The translations under genes were made by a program, and so were the position numbers. The notes beneath the pieces are model-generated. The model saw only the letters and a list, made by a program, of their open reading frames with translations, did no database searches and was not told where the DNA came from. From NCBI GenBank assembly GCA_032622095.1, contig CP136067.1, positions 132,373,990 through 132,437,989 on the forward strand: DNA of 64,000 bases, read 5' to 3'. This stretch comes from Siphonodentalium dalli. Its lineage: Eukaryota; Mollusca; Scaphopoda; Gadilida; Siphonodentaliidae. Shown here one piece after another: positions 37,701 through 47,226 of the stretch (the first letter of the stretch is position 1; every line of letters begins with the position of its first letter).

Positions 37701-40700
37701 GATAACTTCTTTTGGAGTTGGAAATACAGCGGGTCGACTGATCATCGGGTTATTGACTAGCATGAAGAGGGTTGATAATATCCATGTGTATACTGCCGAA
37801 ATGGGCGTGGCAGGCGTCATTATCGTGACGTTTTTCTTATACAGCGATACATACCTAGGTCACGTGATATTCTCTGGAGTTCTGGGATTGTGCGTCGGTG
37901 GGTTAAATGTACAGTTCCCACCTATTATTATAGAACTGGTCGGAATACATTATTTTGCCACTGGATTCGGCGTCGTATTCTCTATAATGGGAGTCATGTA
38001 CTTAGTTATTCCTCCGCTAATAGGTGAGTGTGTTACCTTTAACCCTTTCATTACTGGGGGTGTGCTGGTGCAGCATTACAAATCACGTGCCAGTGCATTT
38101 TCTTATATATTGGTGTCTCGCATCGCTTCTAATTCTAATTGTATATGTTTCCCTTCTGGGAAAGAAACCTCGGATCATGTCGTATATTATATTAATAATT
38201 CCCTGTATCTCATTACTCCTTATGAATATGAATTTATTAGGGAGACTCGCATAATACAAGATAAATGGATAAATAGTGTAGGGCACTTTGCCCGTGTATT
38301 CTCTTATATATGCGAGGCTCCCTATGCATTGGCACATATTTTTCGCAAAATTTCAGGAAGATACAAGATAAAATATGCTTATTGCAATACGTATCCACGG
38401 GGAGTTGCACAATGCTGATGATGAATAAATAGATTGCATATATGATATGAATGTACAATCCATAAATGTATAATTATTTATATACATATTGGAGTATCGT
38501 ATTGTCACTATCAATTTTCGCTTCTAATTATAACTGTATGTTTCCCTTTTTGGCAAAGAATCCTCAAATGCATTCTCTTATATATGCGAGTCGACCATAG
38601 GTTGCCTCGCATGTATACGAGAATGCATTGGCCTATTATTTCTTATAATTGTTAAAGAATGTAAGAAAACAAAAATAAAACAAATTATAAAAATTTCTTA
38701 AAGAATGTAAGAAATAATGATAAAAAATGATAAACATTGTTAACCAACTTGAATAAGACAACATGATAAAGATTGATAAAGAAGGTAAGAAAACATGATA
38801 AAAAATTATAAAATTATTAAAGAATATAAGAAAAAAATGATAACATTGTTAAAGAATATAAGAACAAATTATAACAATTGTTATTGGTATAGTTTTCTCA
38901 AAACATATCTATACGCCGAAAAGTTGCGAATAAATTACATGTAGTCGAGATAGCGCTGAAAACGTCTTTTGATTCATATATTTGCTAATAAATTCGAGAT
39001 CGTTCGTTTCTGCCAGTTATTTTATTAAATGAGTGTACTCATTGCATCTGCATGGGGCCTCGGTGGCTCAATCGGTTAGGGGTACAACTCCAAGCCGTTT
39101 CGCCCTTCAACGCTGGCGATTAGGGTTCAAATCCACATGTTTCCATCGTGGAGTTTGTAACTCGAAATCGTTATCTGGTGGAGTTACCAGTTACTCGCCG
39201 ATGGCCGATGGTTTGCCGCACATGGTTGACGAGTTTATCAGCCATTGAAATCACTGTTTGATTAGTCGCAAGTGTGCCGATTTCCTCCACCACTATAGCT
39301 AAAACTGGCAATGTCGTGATATGGCCTTAGTTGCTAAAGCGACAATAAACCACAATCAATCAATCAATCAATCATTGCACCTGCATACCATGGGAAGAAC
39401 ATTTATAACTGTCGTCGCTCTGAAACGATTATGGTAACGCAAACTTTTCTGAGCCACAAATAATTGCACATCTCGAGAAATAACAAACTTCAAAAATCGA
39501 TATCTGATCACTATGAACTTTGTTGTGTGGATTCCTCGACTCAAATCAAATATTTTTTCCCCCGAAGCTAAATAAATAGTAATTTAGGAGTGTTAATTCG
39601 GTTAACCCTTTACCCAACAGAACGGCCCTGTGCCAATGTATTCTCTTATATATGCGAGTCGACCATAGGTCGCCTCGCATATATAAGAGAATGCATTGGT
39701 TAACACATTAAAAATTATAAAAATTGTTAAAGAATGTAAGAAAAAATGGTAAAAAGTGTTAATTTTTTTTTTTTTTAGGCCAATTCATTGGTCGACTCGC
39801 ATATATAATAGAATGCATTAGCACAGGGCAAAACTGTAACTATCACAATGTGGTCAAGGAGCCGGTTCCAATGATATCCATATTTGTATGGTTCTATTAA
39901 GACAGACCGAAGATATTTTAGGCTGTTGAAGCTTTATTTGGCCGGTTTTGGTCGTTTTTTTGGGTAAAGGGTTAATGCATCTTTAAGAACTTGATAGTAA
40001 CGTCGACCCACCAATTCCATTTCAGGCCTGCTGATCGACGCAGGTGGGAACTACCAACAAGCATACGTGGCACTGGGTACGTATGGGTTCTCAATTTATT
40101 CCCATCATCATGCGCGGAATAGGTTCATTTTCCAGAATATTTTGGTATGTGCAATGTCTTGTTGATCGTCACCATGTTCGCTTTTCATTGTCCTATATTT
40201 AGTAATGAGAGTCGTGCCTATAATTAATGCCCTATAAGGAGCTAAGAGAATCGTGCCTATAATGCCATGTATATATGTACATATACATGTACATACATGT
40301 ATAATGTCATACACGTGGTTCAGATAATTGTGCATATAATACCCTATATGCAGTTCAGAGAATAGTGCCGATAATGTCCTATATGCAGTTCAGAGAATAG
40401 TGCCTATAATGCCCTATACACGTATAATTGTTCAGAGAATCGTGTCTATAATGCCCTCAGACTATATGCAGTTCAGAGAATCGTGTTTATAATGCCAAAA
40501 TGTATTTCAGAGAATCGTGCCTAAAATGCCCATATGTAGTTCAGAGAATCGGCCATTAATGCCCCATATGCAGTCCAGATAATCGTGTTTATAATGCCAA
40601 AATGTATTTCAGAGAATCGTGCCTAAAATGCCCATATGTCGTTCAGAGAATCGGCCTTTAATGCCCCATATGCAGTCCAGAGAATCGTGTTTATAATGCC

Positions 40701-42091
40701 AAAATGTATTTCAGAGAATCGTGCCTAAAATGCCCATATGTCGTTCAGAGAATCGGCCTTTAATGCCCCATATGCAGTCCAGAGGATCGGCCTCTATGTA
40801 GTTAAGAGACTCGTGACTATTATGTAGTTTAGACATTATGTTTTCTGATATTTTACGATCGACCAATCCTTGAAATAGTGTGTCTGTCATTTGCAGAATG
40901 GGGTCCCCAGAGGGTGAATTTAGTGATGCTACCCCGCACAGCGGGCTAGCATAACCAAATTCACCCTATGGGGACCTCATTCTGCTTACACCTCAGCAGA
41001 ATGAGGTTCCCAGAGGGTGAATTTGGTGATGCTAGCCCGCTATGCCGGGTAGCATAACTAAATTCAACCTCTGGGGACCTCATTCTGCAAATGACAGACA
41101 CACTATTTCAAGGCTTGCGATCGACGTGGCTAGAATCGTCCCTAATATTACGTGAATGCTGCATTCTTCCTCCATATGACTGACTGGTTACGCCTATATG
41201 TACTATGTTGTGTCTCTGCCGACAGAATATGGCAGCAATACACGATTTCTGGCCATTTTCACCATTTTGAGGGGGGTAATTTACTACAACCTTCTGCTGC
41301 GCCATGGTCGTTGACAACAGCACACGAGTGCTTGGTTACATGATATAGCAATAGTCAGAGTATTATCTGTCTGACTTTTGACAGGAATTGTCTCAATAAA
41401 AGTTGAATTATCTCCCTTAGACTGACTTAGAAAAATCTTCATTTTAACAATTTTTTGGCCGAAATTGGCCGTTTTCGGTCCCATAGCTAACCACGACAGA
41501 GCGAATGTCAGTCTATAATCACTTTATGAGCTAATAGAGCCTAGATATATGTCAGATAAAATAAAAAAATAAAAAATTAGTTATCGTATCAAATTTGAAA
41601 TTTTGTCTTCCAAGTGCAGACGACTGTTTTCCGGTGGAGTACCACACAGAGCTGGCCGACATCAGATTCCAAAAACATACTTCGCATTCAAACATCATCC
41701 CATTTTGTATACTATGGTACCTTTATAACATAATTAAACCATCAAACCATTACGTCCAGACATAACAGAAGCCAAACTGACAGTAATAGCCCTTATATGC
41801 TTAAAATCCTATTTTTAGCCCTCCTACAAACCTATGAAATCGTGCATTGCTACATAATATTATATTTTCTGTTTAGGTTGTTTTCTGCTACTTGGCGCTC
41901 TATCGTCATATTTTTCGGCTCGCCTCAGGGATTCTGCCAATAGACGGGAATTGTGCGTTTCGTCTGAGAAGGAGTCACTGTACCGAAATGGATCTGAACG
42001 GACCAATGGACTCAGTGACAGTTCAATGAAGGACCCGATTGCTGTATTGGCCGCTTCAATGACAAGTCTGAACAGTGTACCGGTGTTATGA
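28590..42091 (+). CDS. SLC16-type (monocarboxylate transporter-like) MFS transporter, five coding exons
   Basis: Coding exons are 28590-28779, 31019-31162, 37241-38023, 40026-40076 and 41877-42091. They sum to 1383 nt, or 460 residues plus stop TGA, within the usual SLC16 length. All four introns are phase 1 with GT/AG ends. The N-terminus carries a form of the family signature, D6-R-G-W-A-W11, where a glycine is usual at position 7. The second family signature is Y129-F-K-K-H-R followed by a Gly-rich helix. Hydrophobic segments fit 12 membrane helices with a short central loop. In the helix bearing the proton/substrate-coupling Asp and Arg of MCT1-4, the sequence reads G-V-G-N-T-A-G-R. The Arg is kept but no Asp is seen, as in many orphan SLC16 members. 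The role is therefore probably plasma-membrane transport of a small organic solute. Monocarboxylate/proton cotransport is not assured. The family call is firm; the substrate is unknown. Confidence 0.92.
28850..29375. repeat. Tandem duplication, unit about 200-230 bp, about 2.3 copies
   Basis: GAATGAGGAACAGA.ATATAA, CTCAATTT.CTCGC and AACTAAGCGT recur at about 28950, 29155 and 29300. It lies in transporter intron 1. Confidence 0.65.
29818..30244. mobile_element. Clover-leaf MITE, copy 1, 8-bp target duplication
   Basis: The ends are CAAGCCTGCAAATAGCGTG and its inverse. CATCCAAA flanks both sides (29810-29817, 30245-30252). Inside lie two successive palindromes built from AGAATGAGGTCCCC...GGGGACCTCATT. 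It is in intron 1, and its inner part is expanded compared with the other two copies. Confidence 0.85.
30419..31000. repeat. 180-bp tandem array ending at transporter exon 2
   Basis: Units begin near 30419, 30599, 30779 and 30959, the last partial. They contain GATAGTGTATATCTTATACT, ATATCTGACATATAATATAT and GGTTAGCTATGGGACCGAAG. The later copies are almost identical. The last partial unit stops about 20 bases before the exon 2 acceptor. An inverted single copy lies at about 41475-41562 in intron 4. Confidence 0.85.
31019..31162 (+). CDS. SLC16-like exon 2 (helices 2-4)
   Basis: The acceptor is TTTCACAG and the donor is GCAG|GTAATC. Read in phase 1, the exon continues the protein with no stop (residues 64-111), giving A-P-I-A-G and then the hydrophobic I-G-G-V-L-T-C-V-G-Y-G-L-S, typical of helices 3 and 4. 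It is too short and too split to show as an independent reading frame. A 180-bp tandem array stops about 20 bases before it, and a MITE begins 26 bases after it. Confidence 0.88.
31189..31442. mobile_element. Clover-leaf MITE, copy 2, 26 bp after exon 2
   Basis: The ends are CAAGCCTTGAAATAGGGTG and its inverse. GTTCGTAT on the left and GTTCATAT on the right match at 7 of 8 bases. The two inner palindromes carry GAGGGTGAATTTAGTGATGC arms. It starts 26 bases downstream of the exon 2 donor. Confidence 0.83.
31443..33140. other. Transporter intron 2, no distinct feature
   Basis: It is mostly plain AT-rich sequence. A block at about 32125-32225 (CACTGTTAAAAAATACCGTC and GACGG...ACCGT motifs) is related to the repeat at 36790-37125. 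Confidence 0.5.
33149..35448. mobile_element. 2.3-kb foldback element with about 700-bp arms
   Basis: The left arm (33149 to about 33890) and right arm (about 34750-35448) are inverted copies with outer ends TAGTCCAGTGCATTTATG. TTA (or ATTAT, if the outer TA belongs to the target) flanks both sides. Short frames in the two arms mirror each other. The centre (about 33890-34750) has no recognisable gene. Confidence 0.82.
35678..36178. mobile_element. Mariner/Tc1-like MITE with TA duplication
   Basis: The left end is CAGTACCGGTCAAAAGAAGT and the right end is the inverse of CTGTACCAGTAAGAAGAAGT, flanked by TA on both sides. The interior is full of GCGCTCAATATCGCAATA repeats in both orientations. 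Confidence 0.75.
36790..37125. repeat. Repeat of ACGGTC palindromic units with an 85-bp tandem duplication
   Basis: GTCTGACCGTATGTTTAA, TGTTGGCAGCGATGTTGCGC and GGTCTCAGACCGTTAAAGC occur twice in tandem. The right end, GACGGTATTTTTTCTAACAG, mirrors the sequence at 32125-32145. It lies about 115 bases before exon 3. Confidence 0.65.
37241..38023 (+). CDS. SLC16-like exon 3 (helices 4-11)
   Basis: The acceptor is CTTCTGCAG and the donor is CTAATAG|GTGAGT. This 783-nt exon encodes residues 112-372. It holds the Y-F-K-K-H-R signature, the central cytoplasmic loop from about residue 174 to 205 (short for the family), and the helix with G-N-T-A-G-R. The open frame runs past the donor to 38418, but that extension reads through a hairpin repeat and is not protein-like. 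Confidence 0.92.
38044..38370. mobile_element. Degenerate nested hairpin element just after exon 3
   Basis: It is flanked by TTTCATTACTGGGGGTGTGC on the left and TTTTTCGCAAAATTTCAGG on the right, both also found around the copy at 58018-58250. Inside are worn copies of the CATTCTCTTATATATGCGAG hairpin. It starts about 20 bases after the exon 3 donor. Confidence 0.6.
38440..38885. repeat. Half hairpin unit followed by expanded AAGAATGTAAGAAA array
   Basis: At 38569-38636 one hairpin (CATTCTCTTATATATGCGAG, then its inverse) is present. It is followed by repeated units of TTATAAAATTGTTAAAGAAT and GTAAGAAA to 38885. In intact copies elsewhere this spacer occurs once between two hairpins, so here it has been amplified. 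Confidence 0.65.
39054..39372 (+). mobile_element. tRNA-derived SINE with AATC tail and target duplication
   Basis: The head is GGGGCCTCGGTGGCTCAATC with an A-box-like TGGCTCAATCGGTTAGGG and a B-box GGTTCAAATCC. It ends in four CAAT repeats. CATTGCATCTGCAT (39040-39053) and CATTGCACCTGCAT (39373-39386) are a 14-base target duplication with one mismatch, as expected from LINE-driven insertion. Confidence 0.9.
39455..39605. mobile_element. Fragment of the AAGGTACTCAATCC element, split by a TTAA MITE
   Basis: It is the right half of the TA-flanked family (see 48201-48620): GATATCTGATCACT and GAAATAGTAATTTAGGAG-like sequence up to GTTAATTCGG. A TTAA element is inserted there, and the family's terminal ATCTTTAAG resumes after it at about 39979. 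Confidence 0.65.
39606..39971. mobile_element. TTAA-flanked (piggyBac-like) MITE carrying nested hairpin unit, copy 1
   Basis: The ends are CCCTTTACCCAACAG and the inverse of CCCTTTACCCAAAA, with TTAA on both sides (39602-39605, 39972-39975). The nested unit runs 39626-39828 from CCCTGTGCC to GGCACAGGG and holds two hairpins around a TAAAAATTATAAAAATTG spacer. Confidence 0.85.
40026..40076 (+). CDS. SLC16-like micro-exon 4
   Basis: The acceptor is ATTTCAG and the donor is ACTGG|GTACGT, in phase 1 at both ends. It encodes 17 residues, G-L-L-I-D-A-G-G-N-Y-Q-Q-A-Y-V-A-L. This matches the conserved SLC16 stretch between helices 11 and 12, where G-x-x-x-D, then Y and an aromatic- or small-residue-rich start of helix 12 are usual. 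It is supported by phase continuity and family pattern together. Confidence 0.85.
40205..40830. repeat. Minisatellite, unit about 35 bp, about 17 copies
   Basis: The unit contains GTTCAGAGAATCGTGCC, TATAATGCCC and TATATGCA. Variant subtypes alternate towards the right, giving a higher-order period of about 120 bases. It lies in transporter intron 4. Confidence 0.85.
40864..41117. mobile_element. Clover-leaf MITE, copy 3, perfect 8-bp target duplication
   Basis: It runs from CAATCCTTGAAATAGTGTG to the inverse of CAAGCCTTGAAATAGTGTG. CGATCGAC flanks both sides (40856-40863, 41118-41125). The length equals copy 2 (254 bp), and the two inner palindromes are clear. Confidence 0.9.
41877..42091 (+). 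CDS. SLC16-like exon 5: helix 12 and cytoplasmic tail
   Basis: The acceptor is TTCTGTTTAG. The exon starts with C-F-L-L-L-G-A-L-S-S-Y-F (helix 12). It then gives a hydrophilic tail of about 55 residues rich in Ser, Arg and Glu, and ends in TGA at 42089-42091. No AATAAA is visible in the few hundred bases after the stop. A GA microsatellite and a 4-kb foldback follow, so the 3' end of the transcript is unclear. Confidence 0.88.
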
Positions 42092-42159
42092 ACGCTGTGA
42101 GCGGGGTTTTCAATGTGGTCATGGCATTTTGACACTGAGCAAAATCAGTGTATGGCATG

Positions 42160-42175
42160 ATGAGAGAGAGAGAGA

Positions 42176-42222
<47 letters not shown>

Positions 42223-42232
42223 AGAGAGAGAT
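42160..42232 (+). repeat. GA dinucleotide microsatellite
   Basis: It is an almost pure run of GA broken by TGAGA and TTAAGAGAGAGATTAA. It lies 70 bases after the transporter stop codon, in its presumed 3' UTR. Confidence 0.95.
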
Positions 42233-42246
42233 TAATGACATGATAA

Positions 42247-45200
42247 TTACTCTAGTAGCTCATGGTGGTGTTGTATGCACTTGTATGTCCAGAGCAAAAC
42301 TCTTCACGAATCCACTAATTGAAGGTACACGAACAATATTTGGTTGGTGACACATTTCCCATTGAGGGCGAAATGGGTCAAATGGCCACGCCCCTTTTTG
42401 CGCGAAGTACTACCACCCGCCGTGACTATATCTCCAGAACCGTTGGACATAGGGGGTCGTGTGACCACTCAAAATGTGCGGAATGGCCACTTTATGGGGA
42501 GTTAGTAATACATGTTCATATCCAAAAGTCAATGGTTGTTAAGATAATTGACAAAAACCAAAACAAATCCATTTTTAAGGGCCTGAACCCCAAAATTTTG
42601 GGGTTCATCACTTTTATCTCAAAGCTGAGCCCCCAATTAGAATTTTATTGATCTATATCCATCGGTGCCACATATAGGTATAATTTCTGTACCATTATCG
42701 GATGGGATTGACCTTCAATGAGCTCTTGACCCTGAAAATCCACATTATGGGGGGTCAGTATTACATTTTATATCCAAAAGTCAATGTTTTTTAAGATAAT
42801 TGCCAAAAACCGATTTCAGCATGTTACGCACCACAAGTATACAATAACACCAAGGCCACATCATATGTATGACACGTTTTAAAGAACTATCCGCATTCTC
42901 TGATCGACTTAAGAGCACAATTGACCACACACAATGGGATTAGCTGGAAATTTCTGCTGATGATGTGTTGACCCCGACACACAACATGAGCTCTTCCCGA
43001 CTGAACATGTCTTGGAAACTGGTGTGCTTTACCAAAAATCAGGTAACAATTGTGTTCTAATCAACAGAAATCTACAGATTGAACAAAACAGGTTTTCAAA
43101 ATTTGTTATCAACATTTAACAGCTGATCTGATTTAAGTGACCAAGCTATGAAACATGCTAAACACTTTTACTAAATGGAATGACCAGCTGTTTGCTTCAT
43201 GCAGCAGCCATATGTTGCGATCTTAAAATGGGTATTGCATCTGGATATAGTAAAAACATGTTGTAATCAGATGAGAGATGACCATATATACCAGTATATA
43301 TTTCAGAAGTAATCAATTCTTCCAAAAGGACACCCCATCTCACAAAAAGTTTCAGGAAATGATGGAATCATCACTATTCAATCAATAGTAGAATGAGCCT
43401 TTGTCAGTCCCACATAAGTTGCAGCACTTGCAGGTTGGAGAAGATGAGGGTCTATAATTTCACTAACATAATTCTTCATAATACCTAATAGCCCTCATAA
43501 CTTACCATTTTAAAGATCTTTTCATTTTCAATACCACCCCAGGTTAAGTGGTCCTGCTAATTTTATATTATGCTGATGTGTACTGCTGGATTGCTATGAT
43601 GTTTGTAGGTCAAAGCGATTCTGTTAAGAAATAGTACCATCATTTTACCTAAAGTTGGTTATTTTTGCATTGTTTGGCTAATCCGAGCAATTTGTGCAAA
43701 AGTCAGTGTCTGTGTGAAACATTCGAGAACATATAACTTCAAAATATTTAATGTGTACGCTGATGTTTGGTAAACAACAGGAATAGTCATCTCAATTATG
43801 GCCAGTTTGTAAAAACCAGCACCCATTATTAAAATATTTCACAATATACATGTTTTTAATGTTTTCTACACATAGTGGCTTATCCTCGATTTGTTCAGAT
43901 CGCTTTGCTCTACCTGACTATCATACCAAATTTATTAGCATTACCACTAAACTTGGGATGAATACTGCCAAATGAATATATTGTGATATATAGGGCAGTG
44001 GGAAAATAATGGTTGAGTCTTTTCTAAATATAATTCTAGTAAAACATACACAATACCGTCTTGGTCTGATAAGACTCAGAGTCATGTTTATTTAGGAGTA
44101 TAGACATGAAGTCCACCAGTCTCATGAAAATTAAATGGGCTCTGCACTAGTAACATCTGGTCTCGTGGGACCCATTAATATTGACAAATGAAACACAAAT
44201 GAAAAATACATAGTAACTTTCCTCAAACATAGATTATAACCTGACAATCATTGTGTTAGAATCAGTGTACATATGTATATGTAGGCATGGCCATAGCATG
44301 TTTTTGAAATACTGCAGAGTGCAGACCATAAATTTCACTAGAATATACATGTAGTTACTGCATGTACATCACACACATAAGGCGACTGACACACATACAC
44401 GTACCTGCAGGGTTCACAATATTTGACATGTAAAGTATATATATATATCTCCTGTGCCTATAACACCAAACCAAATGGTTTACAGTACTTTTACTGACAT
44501 TTTTGGAGTGGCACATGTACAAACATAAAAAATAAAAGTCAATTTAAAGGGACGAAATGAAAAATAATTTGTGCAACTATAATGGAGATCTATATTGCAT
44601 TACAACATCCACAAATCTACAACATCCACAAATCTACAAAATCTACAAAAACATCTGACTATCATAGTCATTGGTAATGTGATCATTTTTCCTTGATAAG
44701 TTGAAACATGAGGGAGGATTGCATAGCATGGCTACCTGTAGAATGTAGATTTGTATGTATTTATATCTGCATATCAACTGATGCTTGTATTTTACTTCTA
44801 ACTCACTCTGAGCTCACAACGCAACAGGATTGCATTCGGAATTTCAAGCCCATAAAGCTAGACACTTTAGAATCAAGCTTGCCAAATAAATTTCAATGAA
44901 CCTCACATGTACTCACTCAGTTGAACACAAGGAACGATTGTCAAGTTGGAAAATATTCTGTATGTATGGAAGCCCTATATTTTTAATGTGTGGATTTATT
45001 ATAACTGGACTAAAATAATCGGAAGGATTATTTTAGTCTTTATTACTGGATACCACACCAATAATCAATAGACATGTATTTGTTAGTTTTGAACAGGACA
45101 ATATATTTTAATATTACTGCAACTGCATCTTTCTTATTACTTATTTTCTTACAAACTCCCAAATTTGAACGAGAAACAATTTAGGGCAAATATACATCTA

Positions 45201-46275
45201 CGTGTACATATACATATATCAGGATATAAATATAGGCAATCTGGCCAGGCTAGCCATTATTTGTTCTAAAATAAAGTACGTGTTAGGGAAATTGTAGAAT
45301 CTTTATACAGAATGGTGATGCAGCCAATCAAAATTGATGTGGGACTGATAAAGACACAACCTGCTCGACTACCGAATCATACTGATTGATCAAATTGTAG
45401 TAAGTCAACATTTACTAAACCTACTTGTGGGCTGAGTATAATTCAATTCAACATTAGCATACCATAAAAACACCCTGTTCTCCCATAAGTTTAAAGAAAA
45501 TAACACATTGAACTCATTTACAAGTATATTGCTAATGTGATATATGTAATTCCATTTATAACCATTTTGGCAGCCATCTCACATCAAAGGCCATGAAATC
45601 TAGATAACAAAAGATGAACTACATTCAAATTATATCACCAGGTAACCTTTTTGTATGAGTTTTAGGTTACTGATCAAATACCCCATAATTGATGATTTCC
45701 TCAACATCTTTGTTATTGTGAAAATGTCTGTTTTTCATTCTACGACCAATATATTCCATCCAAAAACCTTATTTTCAGGGTCAAGAGCTCCTTGAAGGTC
45801 AATCCCATCCGATAATGGTACAGAAAATATCAGAAATGATACCTGTATATGTGGCACCGATGGATATATATCAATAAAATTCTAATTGGGGACTCAGCTT
45901 TGAGATAAAACTGCTGAACCCCAAAATTGTGGGGTTCAGGCCCTTAAAAATGGATTTTTTTTGTTTTTTGTCAATTATCTTAAAAACCATTGACTTTTGG
46001 ATATGAACATGTATTACTGACTCCCCATAAAGTGGCCATTCCGCACATTTTGAGTGGTCACACGACCCCCTATGTCCAACGGTTCTGGAGATATAGTCAC
46101 GGCGGGTGGTAGTACTTCACGCAAAAAGGGGCGTGGCCATTTGACCCATTTCGCCCTCAATGGGAAATGTGTCACCAACCAAATATTGTTCGTGTACCTT
46201 CAATTAGTGCATTCGTGAAGAGTTTTGCTCTGGACATACAAGTGCATACAAAACCACCATGAGCTACTAGAGTAA
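42247..46275. mobile_element. 4.0-kb foldback element with about 500-bp arms
   Basis: The left arm (42247 to about 42745) and right arm (about 45767-46275) are inverted copies. The outer ends are TTACTCTAGTAGCTCATGGT, and the arms share CCAGAACCGTTGGACATAGG. The 3-kb centre is AT-rich with no gene recognised. A clean target duplication is not apparent. Confidence 0.8.
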
Positions 46276-47220
46276 ATAGAGACACGGACCGAAAACGAAA
46301 GTACAATCGAAATAAAAGTCCGAAATATCGTTCTCGTCAATGAATATATCAGAAAACTCGCAAACAAATGAAGACCAACGTAATTGATTAACTGTGTCAT
46401 AACAAAACTGGAAAAATGTAGTCCAGAGGTAGCGCTATTTCTATATAATTGGAAGAAAATGTACTGGCATAAACCTCCATGCAAAACTAATATTAAATTG
46501 AAAGTCTACCAGAGACACAATTATTGAGGACGCAGTTGGCTATTTTATATTCTTTATTAGCCTCCATCGAGGAGAGTATTGTATGTTCATATACGGATAT
46601 TATACAATTATAATTCGGATTCTTATTTCTTCGATTTTAAATGTTACGTGTCCAGGATAATACAAACATTTCTATGATTTAAAACTTATTGTCCCAACAT
46701 CCGGTTGTAACTAGCAATCTGATTGGCTACAACGCCACGTTTAAATCACCATGTCCCCCGTCACCCTTGACAGTGGGGTATAAGAGAACGTGCCCCAAAC
46801 ATCGGGGATATATATATGAGCACGTGAAACATCGGGGGTATATGAATGACCCTTGAACTGGCATTTTCCACCAATCGTGACGTGGCTCTCGCACGTACCC
46901 ACGATGTTGCCGAAGATAACTAATAATAACATGACCTGAGATTCAGGATTCTTTGCACTTTTATTTATACTACATATATTTAAATTTTGTGCTAAACTGC
47001 TCTGACGGCAGACTGTCTGGTCACCATTAGCATAATATAAGCTTCCGGCGAGCAAGGCCGGGTACCTTGTTTGCGAGTCCAAGCCACTGTGGCACCCCCA
47101 TTACTCAATCTGATCTGGATACCATAAAATAATTGCCATGCATCCATTTATGTGTTCTTGATTCATCACACAACATACGCCTGATATCCAGGATCATCCA
47201 TACGCACGTGTAACTTGTAA
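46276..47220. other. Intergenic, no gene recognised
   Basis: A 113-codon minus-strand frame at 46741-47082 crosses a small repeat (AAACATCGGGG.TATAT twice near 46798-46850) and shows no protein motif. Confidence 0.45.
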
Positions 47221-47226
47221 CGTGAG

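Noticed and set aside
38024-38418. Extension of transporter exon 3 to a longer C-terminus
   Set aside because: It reads through a good donor into a degenerate hairpin element, whereas splicing to 40026 and 41877 gives the expected SLC16 end.
42075-42651. Frames through the GA repeat and beyond
   Set aside because: They begin in the transporter 3' UTR and run into the foldback arm; the mirrored arm gives the same peptides on the other strand.
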